12,763 nt of DNA from Proteobacteria bacterium UBA1847 (GTDB lineage Bacteria; Pseudomonadota; Gammaproteobacteria; Steroidobacterales; Woeseiaceae): assembly GCA_002338605.1 (NCBI GenBank), contig DDIP01000214.1, positions 1 to 12,763 of the forward strand, read 5' to 3'. Within the stretch, counting starts at the first letter, position 1; each line of letters starts with the position of its first letter. Position numbers and translations under genes: made by a program. Below are positions 1-6,428 of this stretch, one piece after another. The notes beneath the pieces are model-generated. The model had not been told where the DNA came from. It worked only from the letters and a program-made list of their open reading frames with translations, and did no database searches.

Positions 1-1464
1 GATGACGAGTTTCGACAGAACCCGCGCAATCACCGCCTTTTCCTGAATATTCTTCGGGCACCCGAGGGCGTGACGCACGAACTTCGCCGCATGAATCTGT
101 ACGGAGTGCTGGGACTCTACATTCCCGCCTTCGGTCGCATCGTCGGGCGCATGCAATACGATCTGTTTCATGCCTACACCGTGGATGAACACACCTTGTT
201 CGTGGTTAGCAATCTCAGGCGCTTTGCGCTGCAGCGATACAATGATGAATTCCCGCATTGCAGCGAAATAATGCAGTCGCTGGAGAAGCCGGAAATCGCC
301 TATCTCGGCGGTCTGTTTCACGACATCGCAAAAGGTCGCGGCGGCGATCACTCCGAACTTGGCGCCGTTGACGCCGAGGCGTTTTGCCTGGAGCACGGTA
401 TCGCCAGGGAGGATGCAGCAACCGTCGCCTGGCTGGTACGTCACCACCTGATCCTGTCAACGACAGCACAAAAAAAGGACCTTGGCGACCCGGAGGTTAT
501 CAACGAGTTCGCGGAACAGGTTGGCGACCCGTTACACCTGGACTACCTTTATGTACTGACCGTTGCTGACGTACGCGGTACCGATCCCAAATTATGGAAT
601 TCCTGGAAAGCGCAGTTATTTCGCGACCTCTATGAGCTGACGAAACGGGCGTTGCAGCGCGGCCTCGAAAATCCATTTGAAGAGCAGCAACTCGTCAACG
701 AGAAAAAGGAAAAGGCGCGCCACTATCTCGACGAGGCCGGCGTTGGTGACGAAGAAATCGCCCGAATCTGGACCTTGTTTGACGACAACTATTTCCTGCG
801 CTATCGCAGTTCCGAAGTCGCCTGGCACACCGAGTGGCTGGCAGATTCCAATATCGACAGCCTGACCGGCCTGGTGGACGTTCGCCGTCGGCAAACGGGC
901 GACGGCGTCGAAGCAGTGCTCTATACGCCGAGGACAAAACGTACTTTTGCCCAGGTCACCGCGGTTCTGGACGAACTTGGCCTGACGATCATGGATGCCC
1001 GCATTGTTCCGCTCGACAATCACTACAGCATCGACACCTATGTATTCATGGAGTCCGACAAGCGCGTCGATATCGACGAAGAACGGGTCAACAAAATCAG
1101 GCGCGCACTGACCCGAATCCTGAGCATCGACGATGACAAGATCGCGAAGGTCACCCGGGTCGTAACGCGCCAGGCGAGGATGTTTTCCACCAAGACAAGC
1201 GTTAAGTTCTCCGATGGACCGACCGACGACCAGACTGTGCTTGAACTGACCACTGCGGACCGGCCGGGATTGCTCAGCAAGGTCGGGCAGGTCTTCATCG
1301 CCGAGGGAATCGATATCCCCTCGGCAAAAATTATGACTATCGGTGAGCGCGCAGAAGACGTATTTTACGTAAGTGACCTTTCCGGCCAGCCAATGTCGGA
1401 CGCGCAAAAAACAAGACTGGCGCAGGCTTTGCGCGAAAAACTGGACGAGAACAGCAAGCAGTGA
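1..1464 (+). CDS. glnD: GlnD, bifunctional [protein-PII] uridylyltransferase / uridylyl-removing enzyme, 3' part
   Basis: GlnD adds UMP to the PII signalling protein when glutamine is low and removes it when glutamine is high, which sets glutamine synthetase activity and Ntr gene expression. The frame is open from base 1, so the gene begins outside the window. The 487 visible residues are about the C-terminal 55% of a typical 850-900-residue protein. The N-terminal nucleotidyltransferase domain is missing. Visible parts: an HD phosphohydrolase domain, with H64 in VDEHTLF, the H107-D108 pair in [16 protein letters not shown] and H148-H149. This is the uridylyl-removing site. Two ACT domains follow, near residues 304-375 and 412-485 (the second has the [16 protein letters not shown] pattern); in this family they bind glutamine. 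The stop codon overlaps the GTG start of dapD, so the two are probably co-translated. Identity is secure; only the 5' end is unknown. Confidence 0.97.
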   Translation, partial: DDEFRQNPRNHRLFLNILRAPEGVTHELRRMNLYGVLGLYIPAFGRIVGRMQYDLFHAYTVDEHTLFVVSNLRRFALQRYNDEFPHCSEIMQSLEKPEIAYLGGLFHDIAKGRGGDHSELGAVDAEAFCLEHGIAREDAATVAWLVRHHLILSTTAQKKDLGDPEVINEFAEQVGDPLHLDYLYVLTVADVRGTDPKLWNSWKAQLFRDLYELTKRALQRGLENPFEEQQLVNEKKEKARHYLDEAGVGDEEIARIWTLFDDNYFLRYRSSEVAWHTEWLADSNIDSLTGLVDVRRRQTGDGVEAVLYTPRTKRTFAQVTAVLDELGLTIMDARIVPLDNHYSIDTYVFMESDKRVDIDEERVNKIRRALTRILSIDDDKIAKVTRVVTRQARMFSTKTSVKFSDGPTDDQTVLELTTADRPGLLSKVGQVFIAEGIDIPSAKIMTIGERAEDVFYVSDLSGQPMSDAQKTRLAQALREKLDENSKQ

Positions 1465-2300
1465 CTAAAAAAATCAGCCCAAAGGATCTCGAAGCCATCA
1501 TTGAGCACGCATTCGAACATCGTGCCGGCGGGTTTGAGGACCGCGCCAGTGTCATTGCCGCTGTGAACGCGGCCATCGAACTGCTCGATTCCGGCGCTGC
1601 TCGTGTCGCGGAAAGACACGCGACGGGCTGGCAGGTCAACCAGTGGCTGAAAAAGGCGGTATTGCTGAGCTTTGCCCTGAACGACAACAAGCTCATCGAC
1701 GGTGGCTACAGCCGCTTCTATGACAAGGTCGGCATGAAATACGCCGACTATACGGCAGAACAATTCAAGACCGACGGGGTCCGTGTTGTTCCGGACGCGA
1801 TTGTTCGACGTGGCGCCTTCGTGGCACCTGATGTTGTGCTGATGCCAAGCTACACGAACATCGGTGCCTACGTGGACAGCGGCACGATGGTCGATACCTG
1901 GGCCACCGTGGGCAGTTGCGCACAAATCGGCAAGAACGTACACCTGTCCGGCGGCGTCGGCATCGGCGGCGTGCTGGAACCGATACAAGCGGGACCAACC
2001 ATCATTGAGGATGACTGTTTCATCGGCGCTCGATCTGAGGTTGTCGAAGGCGTCGTTGTCGAACAGGGGTCCGTAATATCGATGGGTGTCTATCTCGGCA
2101 TGAGTACACGCATATACAACCGCGAAACCGGCGAGATCAGCTACGGCAGGGTTCCGGCCGGCTCGGTCGTCGTATCGGGCAACCTGCCCTCACCTGATGG
2201 CAAATATTCGTTGTATTGTGCTGTTATAGTAAAGCGCGTCGACGCTAGGACGCGATCGAAGACTGGCCTGAACGAACTTCTGAGGAACCTGGACGAGTAA
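1461..2300 (+). CDS. dapD: DapD, tetrahydrodipicolinate N-succinyltransferase
   Basis: This cytoplasmic enzyme transfers succinyl from succinyl-CoA to tetrahydrodipicolinate, the entry step of the succinylase route to meso-diaminopimelate and lysine. The protein has 279 residues, close to the E. coli length (about 274). An alpha-helical N-terminal domain (about 1-105) precedes the left-handed beta-helix of hexapeptide repeats (about 110-240), which contains the family signature [19 protein letters not shown] (144-162) and [13 protein letters not shown]145 and E193 have the spacing of the Asp/Glu pair described as catalytic in mycobacterial DapD; that assignment is by comparison. The start is GTG, chosen because it gives full family length and sits in a 4-bp GTGA overlap with the glnD stop. 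An SD-like GGACGAG lies 11 bases upstream. The next gene starts 2 bp after the stop, so the three genes look like one transcript. Confidence 0.97.
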   Translation: MTKKISPKDLEAIIEHAFEHRAGGFEDRASVIAAVNAAIELLDSGAARVAERHATGWQVNQWLKKAVLLSFALNDNKLIDGGYSRFYDKVGMKYADYTAEQFKTDGVRVVPDAIVRRGAFVAPDVVLMPSYTNIGAYVDSGTMVDTWATVGSCAQIGKNVHLSGGVGIGGVLEPIQAGPTIIEDDCFIGARSEVVEGVVVEQGSVISMGVYLGMSTRIYNRETGEISYGRVPAGSVVVSGNLPSPDGKYSLYCAVIVKRVDARTRSKTGLNELLRNLDE

Positions 2301-2302
2301 TC

Positions 2303-2656
2303 ATGTTGACGGTATACGGAATCAAGAGCTGCGATACCTGTCGTAAAGCACGCACTTATCTTGCCCAACACGATATTGACTTCCGGTTTCACGATGTACG
2401 AGACGACGGTCTCGACATCCAGATGCTGGAACGCTGGTCGGCGCGCATCGACTGGACCAAATTACTCAACAAACAAAGCCTGACCTGGCGCAAGATCCCG
2501 GAAGTCGATCGCAGTGACATGAGTGAAAGCAAGGCGTTTGCGCTGATGATCGAGAATCCGACGCTGGTCAAACGGCCGGTGCTCGAGGCCGATGAATTCT
2601 TTGCGGTTGGCTTTTCCGAAGCCCGCTTTGGCGAGTTCCTGAAACGAAACGCCTAG
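2303..2656 (+). CDS. ArsC/Spx-superfamily small thioredoxin-fold protein, YffB-like
   Basis: A 117-residue protein of the ArsC-like thioredoxin fold. It matches E. coli YffB in length and along its whole sequence pattern: YGIKSCDTCRKA at the start, the central TWRK segment, and KRPVLE followed by a GF pair near the C-terminus. YffB and its relatives are widely annotated as arsenate reductases on fold alone. There is no arsenic gene nearby and the true substrate is unknown; a glutathione-dependent thiol reductase role has been suggested for the group. Residues C10 and C13 form a CxxC motif, as in Spx, whereas E. coli YffB has only the first cysteine. The gene lies 2 bp after dapD and upstream of dapE. 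A yffB-dapE neighbourhood recurs in gammaproteobacteria. A GGACGAG stretch at the dapD 3' end, 5 bases before the ATG, can serve as its ribosome-binding site. Confidence 0.9.
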   Translation: MLTVYGIKSCDTCRKARTYLAQHDIDFRFHDVRDDGLDIQMLERWSARIDWTKLLNKQSLTWRKIPEVDRSDMSESKAFALMIENPTLVKRPVLEADEFFAVGFSEARFGEFLKRNA

Positions 2657-2711
2657 ACCCCGGAGCGAACCAAGCGATTCAGCCGGTAATACAATCCGCG
2701 GTGAGTTTGTG

Positions 2712-2745
2712 CGGTGGATGAAATCGCAAATTTCATGATTCACCG
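2712..2745. promoter_or_regulatory. Dyad-symmetry element between the ArsC-like gene and dapE
   Basis: The 138-bp gap 2657-2794 holds one clear inverted repeat. ATGAAAT at 2718-2724 pairs perfectly with ATTTCAT at 2730-2736 around the 5-base loop CGCAA. The stem continues, after an internal loop of 1 versus 4 bases, with CGGTG 2712-2716 against CACCG 2741-2745. A second CGGTG at 2699-2703 could compete for the same CACCG. No run of T follows at once (ATTATTTT begins several bases later), so it is not a textbook intrinsic terminator. It may be a weak terminator for glnD-dapD, an operator, or a leader hairpin for dapE. I find no convincing -35/-10 pair in the gap. Confidence 0.4.
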
Positions 2746-2794
2746 GTACGGATTATTTTCGATTTAAAACAATGCCTTGTAAAGATAATTGACT

Positions 2795-3937
2795 ATGACG
2801 AGTGACGTTAGCCAGGCCCCTGAAATTACGCTGTTGTGCGATCTTGTAAGGCGCCGGTCCGTAACGCCTGAAGACGCCGGATGCCAGCTGCTGCTTGCCG
2901 CTCGCCTTGAGGCGGCAGGCTTTCACTGCGAAACACTGCAGTTTGGCGACGTCACCAACCTTTGGGCGCGGCGCGGGTCTGGCTCACCGGTCTTGTGTTT
3001 CGCGGGCCACACCGACGTCGTGCCTCCCGGGGACATCGCGCATTGGAGCAGTGATCCGTTCGAGCCGACGGTCAAGGATGGCAATCTCTTTGGCCGCGGG
3101 ACGGCCGACATGAAAAGCGGCCTCGCGTCGATGATCGTCGCCATCGAACGCTTCGTCGCGGGGCATCCGAATCACGACGGCAGCATCGCCTTGCTTATCA
3201 CCAGCGACGAGGAAGGCCGTGCGCGGGACGGTACCTTGCGGGTCATGCAAACACTCAGCGAACGCAATGAAAAGATTGACTGGTGCGTCATCGGCGAACC
3301 ATCCAGTCAGAATGAACTCGGTGACCTCGTGCGTATCGGTCGGCGGGGGTCCCTCAGCGGCATGCTGACTGTCTCCGGTATCCAGGGACATGTCGCCTAT
3401 CCTCAGCTCGCTGATAATCCGATTCGTCGCTTCGCGCCGGTACTATCGGAATTGCATGACATTGAATGGGACCAGGGCAACGAATTCTTTCCCGCGACGA
3501 GTTTCCAGGTCGTCGACATTCAAAGCGGATCCGGGGCACCAAATGTCACGCCCGCAGAATTATCTGCGCGTTTCAACTTCCGCTATTCGACCGAGTGGGA
3601 TTACGAGTCCCTGAAGCGGCGGGTGCAAGAGGTTTTTGACGCACACGATATTGAGTATGAGTTGCGATGGCACCTCTCGGGCGAACCCTTTCTGACTAAA
3701 CCCGGAAAGCTCATTGATGCAGTCGTGCAGTCAGTTCTCGAATTCCGCGGCGCTGAGCCTGAGCTTTCGACCGGGGGCGGCACTTCCGATGGCCGGTTTA
3801 TTTCCCCCGCGGGTGTCGATGTCGTGGAGTTGGGTCCTGTGAACGCATCAATTCACAAGGTCGACGAACACGTCAGGCTTGACGATGTCGTCAAGCTCAC
3901 GGGCCTCTATCATCGAATTATGGAGTTACTGCTCTAG
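2795..3937 (+). CDS. dapE: DapE, succinyl-diaminopimelate desuccinylase
   Basis: A cytoplasmic M20-family zinc hydrolase that splits N-succinyl-LL-diaminopimelate into LL-diaminopimelate and succinate, completing the succinylase branch that DapD opens. The protein has 380 residues (E. coli 375). All di-zinc ligands and the catalytic glutamate of the Haemophilus enzyme are present at a constant offset of +5: H72 and D105 (in AGHTDVVPPGD and GRGTADMKSG), E139 (catalytic) and E140 in TSDEEG, E168 in VIGEPS and H354 near the C-terminus. The dimerisation lid domain spans about 180-290. ATG 2795 is preferred over an in-frame TTG at 2789, because the only purine-rich stretch (AAAGA, 2781-2785) is 9 bases from the ATG and too close to the TTG. 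It is separated from the upstream operon by a gap with a hairpin, so it may have its own promoter. The 3' end overlaps convergent dsbB by 12 bp. Confidence 0.97.
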   Translation: MTSDVSQAPEITLLCDLVRRRSVTPEDAGCQLLLAARLEAAGFHCETLQFGDVTNLWARRGSGSPVLCFAGHTDVVPPGDIAHWSSDPFEPTVKDGNLFGRGTADMKSGLASMIVAIERFVAGHPNHDGSIALLITSDEEGRARDGTLRVMQTLSERNEKIDWCVIGEPSSQNELGDLVRIGRRGSLSGMLTVSGIQGHVAYPQLADNPIRRFAPVLSELHDIEWDQGNEFFPATSFQVVDIQSGSGAPNVTPAELSARFNFRYSTEWDYESLKRRVQEVFDAHDIEYELRWHLSGEPFLTKPGKLIDAVVQSVLEFRGAEPELSTGGGTSDGRFISPAGVDVVELGPVNASIHKVDEHVRLDDVVKLTGLYHRIMELLL

Positions 3938-4426
3938 CCGGCGAAAAACGTTGTTCCAGAGCGCGAATGCACCGAGCAGGCTGACATTGATCAATACCCA
4001 GGTCGGCATCGTGAGACCGAGAAACCGCCATGCGACTTCCGCACATTCGCCGGACCCTTTCAGAACCATCCCCAGAACATCCCTCAACGGGAAATTCTCG
4101 ACCATGTACTCAAGGCCGGGACCGCAGGATGGAACCTCGTCAGCGGGCAGGTTCTGCAGTCGCACATGCCAGCCTGCAACGGCTGCACCGGCCGCAGCAC
4201 AGACCACACCCAGAACTGCATAAATACGCGATCCGACTCGACCAGGGTTATGCAGCGCGGCAATCAGAAATACCAGGCCGATCGCAATGACTGCAACGCG
4301 CTGCAGGATACACAGCGGGCAAGGATCGAGCAGCAAGACATGTTGTGAGTAAAGCGCATACACCATCATGCCGGCACAAGCCAGCGCTGCGGCAAGATTC
4401 AGAGATCGTTTGTTCGGCAGGGTCAT
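3926..4426 (-). CDS. dsbB: DsbB, disulfide bond formation protein B (quinone-linked DsbA oxidase)
   Basis: An inner-membrane protein that reoxidises periplasmic DsbA and passes the electrons to ubiquinone or menaquinone. The 166 residues carry four hydrophobic membrane segments, near 9-29, 42-58, 66-86 and 141-160. Both redox pairs of the family are present: C36-P-L-C39 in the first periplasmic loop, and C101 with C128 in the second loop. R43, four residues after C39, matches the conserved quinone-site arginine (R48 in E. coli). The gene lies 103 bp downstream of the porin stop on the same strand; I find no T-rich terminator hairpin between them, and no strong Shine-Dalgarno before the ATG at 4426. 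The stop codon lies inside the last codons of convergent dapE (12-bp overlap), so the two transcripts must be complementary at their 3' ends. Additional cysteines C17 and C76 sit within membrane segments. Confidence 0.96.
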   Translation of the reverse strand: MTLPNKRSLNLAAALACAGMMVYALYSQHVLLLDPCPLCILQRVAVIAIGLVFLIAALHNPGRVGSRIYAVLGVVCAAAGAAVAGWHVRLQNLPADEVPSCGPGLEYMVENFPLRDVLGMVLKGSGECAEVAWRFLGLTMPTWVLINVSLLGAFALWNNVFRRLEQ

Positions 4427-4529
4427 CAGGTCAAATAGATCGTCGGCGAATGTCTGTCGTCAGGGTTTTCGGAAATGCGAGTATGCCTTACATGCCTGCC
4501 CTGCACCATTGCGTCCGTGGTAGCTCCGA

Positions 4530-5618
4530 CTAGTCGAACTTGAATTCGAGGTCAATTTGCAGGCGATTGTAATCGTGTTCGGTTCCCTGGAAGCGATCGA
4601 TATCGTTGACGAAGAATGTACCGCCGAGGAATACGTTCTTCGATAGCCCGTATTTCGCCTTCAGCATAAAGCCGTCCGCGTCGGTGCCACCGCCACCGAA
4701 GTCTGAATCGTTGAACGTGCCGATCACCGCGTCGGCTTCAATTTCCTGGTACATGACAGCAAACTCCATGTCGCCCTGGCCCTTCGCGGAACCGAGTTTT
4801 GCACCCAACGTATAGGCCTGATCCTGATTGCTAACCTCATGATTCTGCGTGTACTGTGCGAAAATGCGAAATGCCCAGCCGCTGAGCCTGGTATCAAACT
4901 GTGCAAACAGCTCAGTGTTCCTGTAGTCAAACAGGTAGTTACCGTTCACGTCGACGGAGTTGCCTTTCGCGCTGCCATTGTAAAACGGCGTATTCCCGAC
5001 CGTGTCCGTGTAACCAAAGTAACCCACTCCGGCTGTCAGGTTTCCGCTATCGCCCACTGGCAATTCGATGCCAGCCTGCAAAGCGTATAGCAGAGAATCA
5101 TCAGTGGCGCTGCGTTCCTCCACCGAAAACCCCGCAACTGTCCCGAAGAACACACCGGAAGCAAATTTTGCCGCGAAGCCTTCCGGGTTCAGATCGCCGT
5201 CCCATATCAGGGGTGCACCACCGGCAACGAACAATGGATTCTTCATCTTGCCCGCACTAACTGACAAGACATCGTTCACAGTCCAGTCAACGTAGGCAAG
5301 ATCAAGGCCGATATCTTTTCGTGAAAATCCATCGTCGAAAGTCTGATTGGTCGATACCGGGTTGTCGCCACCGGTTGCAAATTGCAGCACGAACTTCACA
5401 TTGTCTTTGACGTCGGCAGTCAATCCAACTCTCCCACGAAATCGCATGCGGTCGCGGTTGGCCTCGAACTCCTCATCAATGCGCTCGTACCGCAGTCGAA
5501 AGTCTCCCTTAACGATGATCCGATCAGCCCAACTCGGCTCTTCGGCCATAGCGGGAATTGCGGGCATAGCGTGGAGCAGTACTGCAAAACCTGATAGTGC
5601 GGTTGCCTTGAGGTTCAT
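4530..5618 (-). CDS. Putative outer-membrane porin (Porin_5/PF16930-like family)
   Basis: An outer-membrane beta-barrel protein of 362 residues that probably forms a diffusion channel; the solute is unknown. A Sec signal peptide is clear: MNLK, a hydrophobic core, and AMA followed by EE, giving cleavage after A25. The mature part shows alternating-residue beta-strands with acidic, glycine-rich turns. It has the features I associate with the putative-porin family: a first strand GDFRLRYERIDEE, then RGRVGLTADV, a TNQTF segment, a KDIGLDLAYVDW strand, and WDGDLNPEG near residue 140. It has no cysteine and no N-terminal coiled coil. It ends EFKFD, so the usual terminal phenylalanine is next to last. 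ATG 5618 is chosen over TTG 5621 because of the Shine-Dalgarno site. The 144-bp gap upstream (5619-5762) contains no other gene; I could not identify a definite promoter in it. Its distance from tsaB suggests separate transcription. Confidence 0.88.
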   Translation of the reverse strand: MNLKATALSGFAVLLHAMPAIPAMAEEPSWADRIIVKGDFRLRYERIDEEFEANRDRMRFRGRVGLTADVKDNVKFVLQFATGGDNPVSTNQTFDDGFSRKDIGLDLAYVDWTVNDVLSVSAGKMKNPLFVAGGAPLIWDGDLNPEGFAAKFASGVFFGTVAGFSVEERSATDDSLLYALQAGIELPVGDSGNLTAGVGYFGYTDTVGNTPFYNGSAKGNSVDVNGNYLFDYRNTELFAQFDTRLSGWAFRIFAQYTQNHEVSNQDQAYTLGAKLGSAKGQGDMEFAVMYQEIEADAVIGTFNDSDFGGGGTDADGFMLKAKYGLSKNVFLGGTFFVNDIDRFQGTEHDYNRLQIDLEFKFD

Positions 5619-5625
5619 CAATTCA

Positions 5626-5630
5626 TTCCT
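5626..5630 (-). promoter_or_regulatory. Shine-Dalgarno site of the porin gene
   Basis: On the minus strand AGGAA lies 7 bases before the ATG at 5618 and only 4 bases before the in-frame TTG at 5621. The spacing favours the ATG as the start of the porin. It is one of the few good ribosome-binding sites on this strand, in keeping with a highly expressed envelope protein. Confidence 0.7.
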
Positions 5631-5762
5631 GGATACAACGGGATATTAAGGACTGGAAACACCAGATTAAGATCTGATGCATGGTACGGCACACCGAGTT
5701 GCCGCTATGGCGGGCCAGGACAGGCTTGACAATTTGCAAGCTTGAGACCAAGGCTGCCGTCA

Positions 5763-6428
5763 TCAAGGCTTCTGCGCCACCTTCTGGCGCAAGTAGGCAG
5801 GCACGAGTGTGTCGGGTTCTATCGTCGGGCTGTCATTGGACAACGCCAGCAGCCAGGCCGCTCTCGGGTACAGGACGTAGGGACGCGCGCCTCGCAGGGC
5901 CACATTGACTGCGAGGTGCTCGGGATACCTGAGCCAGCCTTCTCCCGCCACGGCGCAGTTATCGTGTTCTTTCAGTTCAGGAATGGCACCGACAGCCTGC
6001 AGGCGTTCGTCGCACAGTGCCGTCGGCAATCCGTCGTGGCCTCGTGCGTACAGGCCGAGATAGATTTCGTTCATGTGTGCGTCCTGGGCAACTGCCACCG
6101 TCCGCGCCTCGCTTTCGCTGAATACCTGGGCCGCCACCGCAGCCAGCGACGAAACCGGAATAATGCCGAGACCTGCGCCAAACGCCAGACCCTGCGCGAC
6201 CGATGCCGCGATCCGCAATCCAATGAAGGAGCCCGGTCCATTACCCAGGACAATGGCATCAAGCGATCCAAGCTCTGTATCTGCCTGGTCCAGCACATCG
6301 CGAATCATTGGCATCAGCAGGCGGGTGTGTGCTCGCGCCTGTTCTTCGTGCCGTTCAATCAGGACGCCATCGACCTGAAGTGCAACGGTGCATGCGAGCG
6401 TCGATGTATCGATTGCGAGGCGTCTCAC
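5763..6428 (-). CDS. tsaB: TsaB, tRNA N6-threonylcarbamoyladenosine (t6A) biosynthesis protein
   Basis: TsaB is the non-catalytic ASKHA-fold partner of TsaD. Together with TsaE they transfer the threonylcarbamoyl group made by TsaC/TsaC2 to A37 of ANN-decoding tRNAs. The protein has 221 residues (E. coli about 231). Visible signature parts are the first strand LAIDTSTLACTVAL (4-17), the R-x-H-x-x-x-L-L-M-P segment (32-40), GNGPGSFIGLR (62-72) followed by a hydrophobic helix ending QGLA, and the C-terminal P-x-YLRQKVA tail. The usual threonine of GPGSFTGLR is isoleucine here (I69). The start is GTG at 6428, overlapping the helicase stop as GTGA; an AAGG sits 9 bases upstream. The yoaA-tsaB adjacency is also seen in E. 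coli, which supports both calls. Confidence 0.95.
   Translation of the reverse strand: MRRLAIDTSTLACTVALQVDGVLIERHEEQARAHTRLLMPMIRDVLDQADTELGSLDAIVLGNGPGSFIGLRIAASVAQGLAFGAGLGIIPVSSLAAVAAQVFSESEARTVAVAQDAHMNEIYLGLYARGHDGLPTALCDERLQAVGAIPELKEHDNCAVAGEGWLRYPEHLAVNVALRGARPYVLYPRAAWLLALSNDSPTIEPDTLVPAYLRQKVAQKP

Noticed and set aside
616..1407. 263-codon open frame on the minus strand inside glnD
   Set aside because: It lies fully antisense to a well-conserved gene and its translation has no recognisable motif. It is a codon-bias shadow.
1365..1988. 207-codon minus-strand open frame across the glnD/dapD junction
   Set aside because: It is antisense to two firm genes and has no family features.
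4427..4529. Terminator or dsbB promoter between porin and dsbB
   Set aside because: I found no stem followed by T's. A CATACT on the minus strand resembles a -10 but has no acceptable -35 at the right distance.
5726..5731. Perfect TTGACA on the plus strand upstream of the porin
   Set aside because: No -10-like hexamer follows at 16-18 bases and there is no plus-strand gene downstream.
5773..5791. Inverted repeat TGCGCCA/TGGCGCA with a 5-base loop as a tsaB terminator
   Set aside because: It lies within the last codons of tsaB, before the stop on the minus strand, and has no T run after it. The RQKVAQ coding sequence accounts for it.
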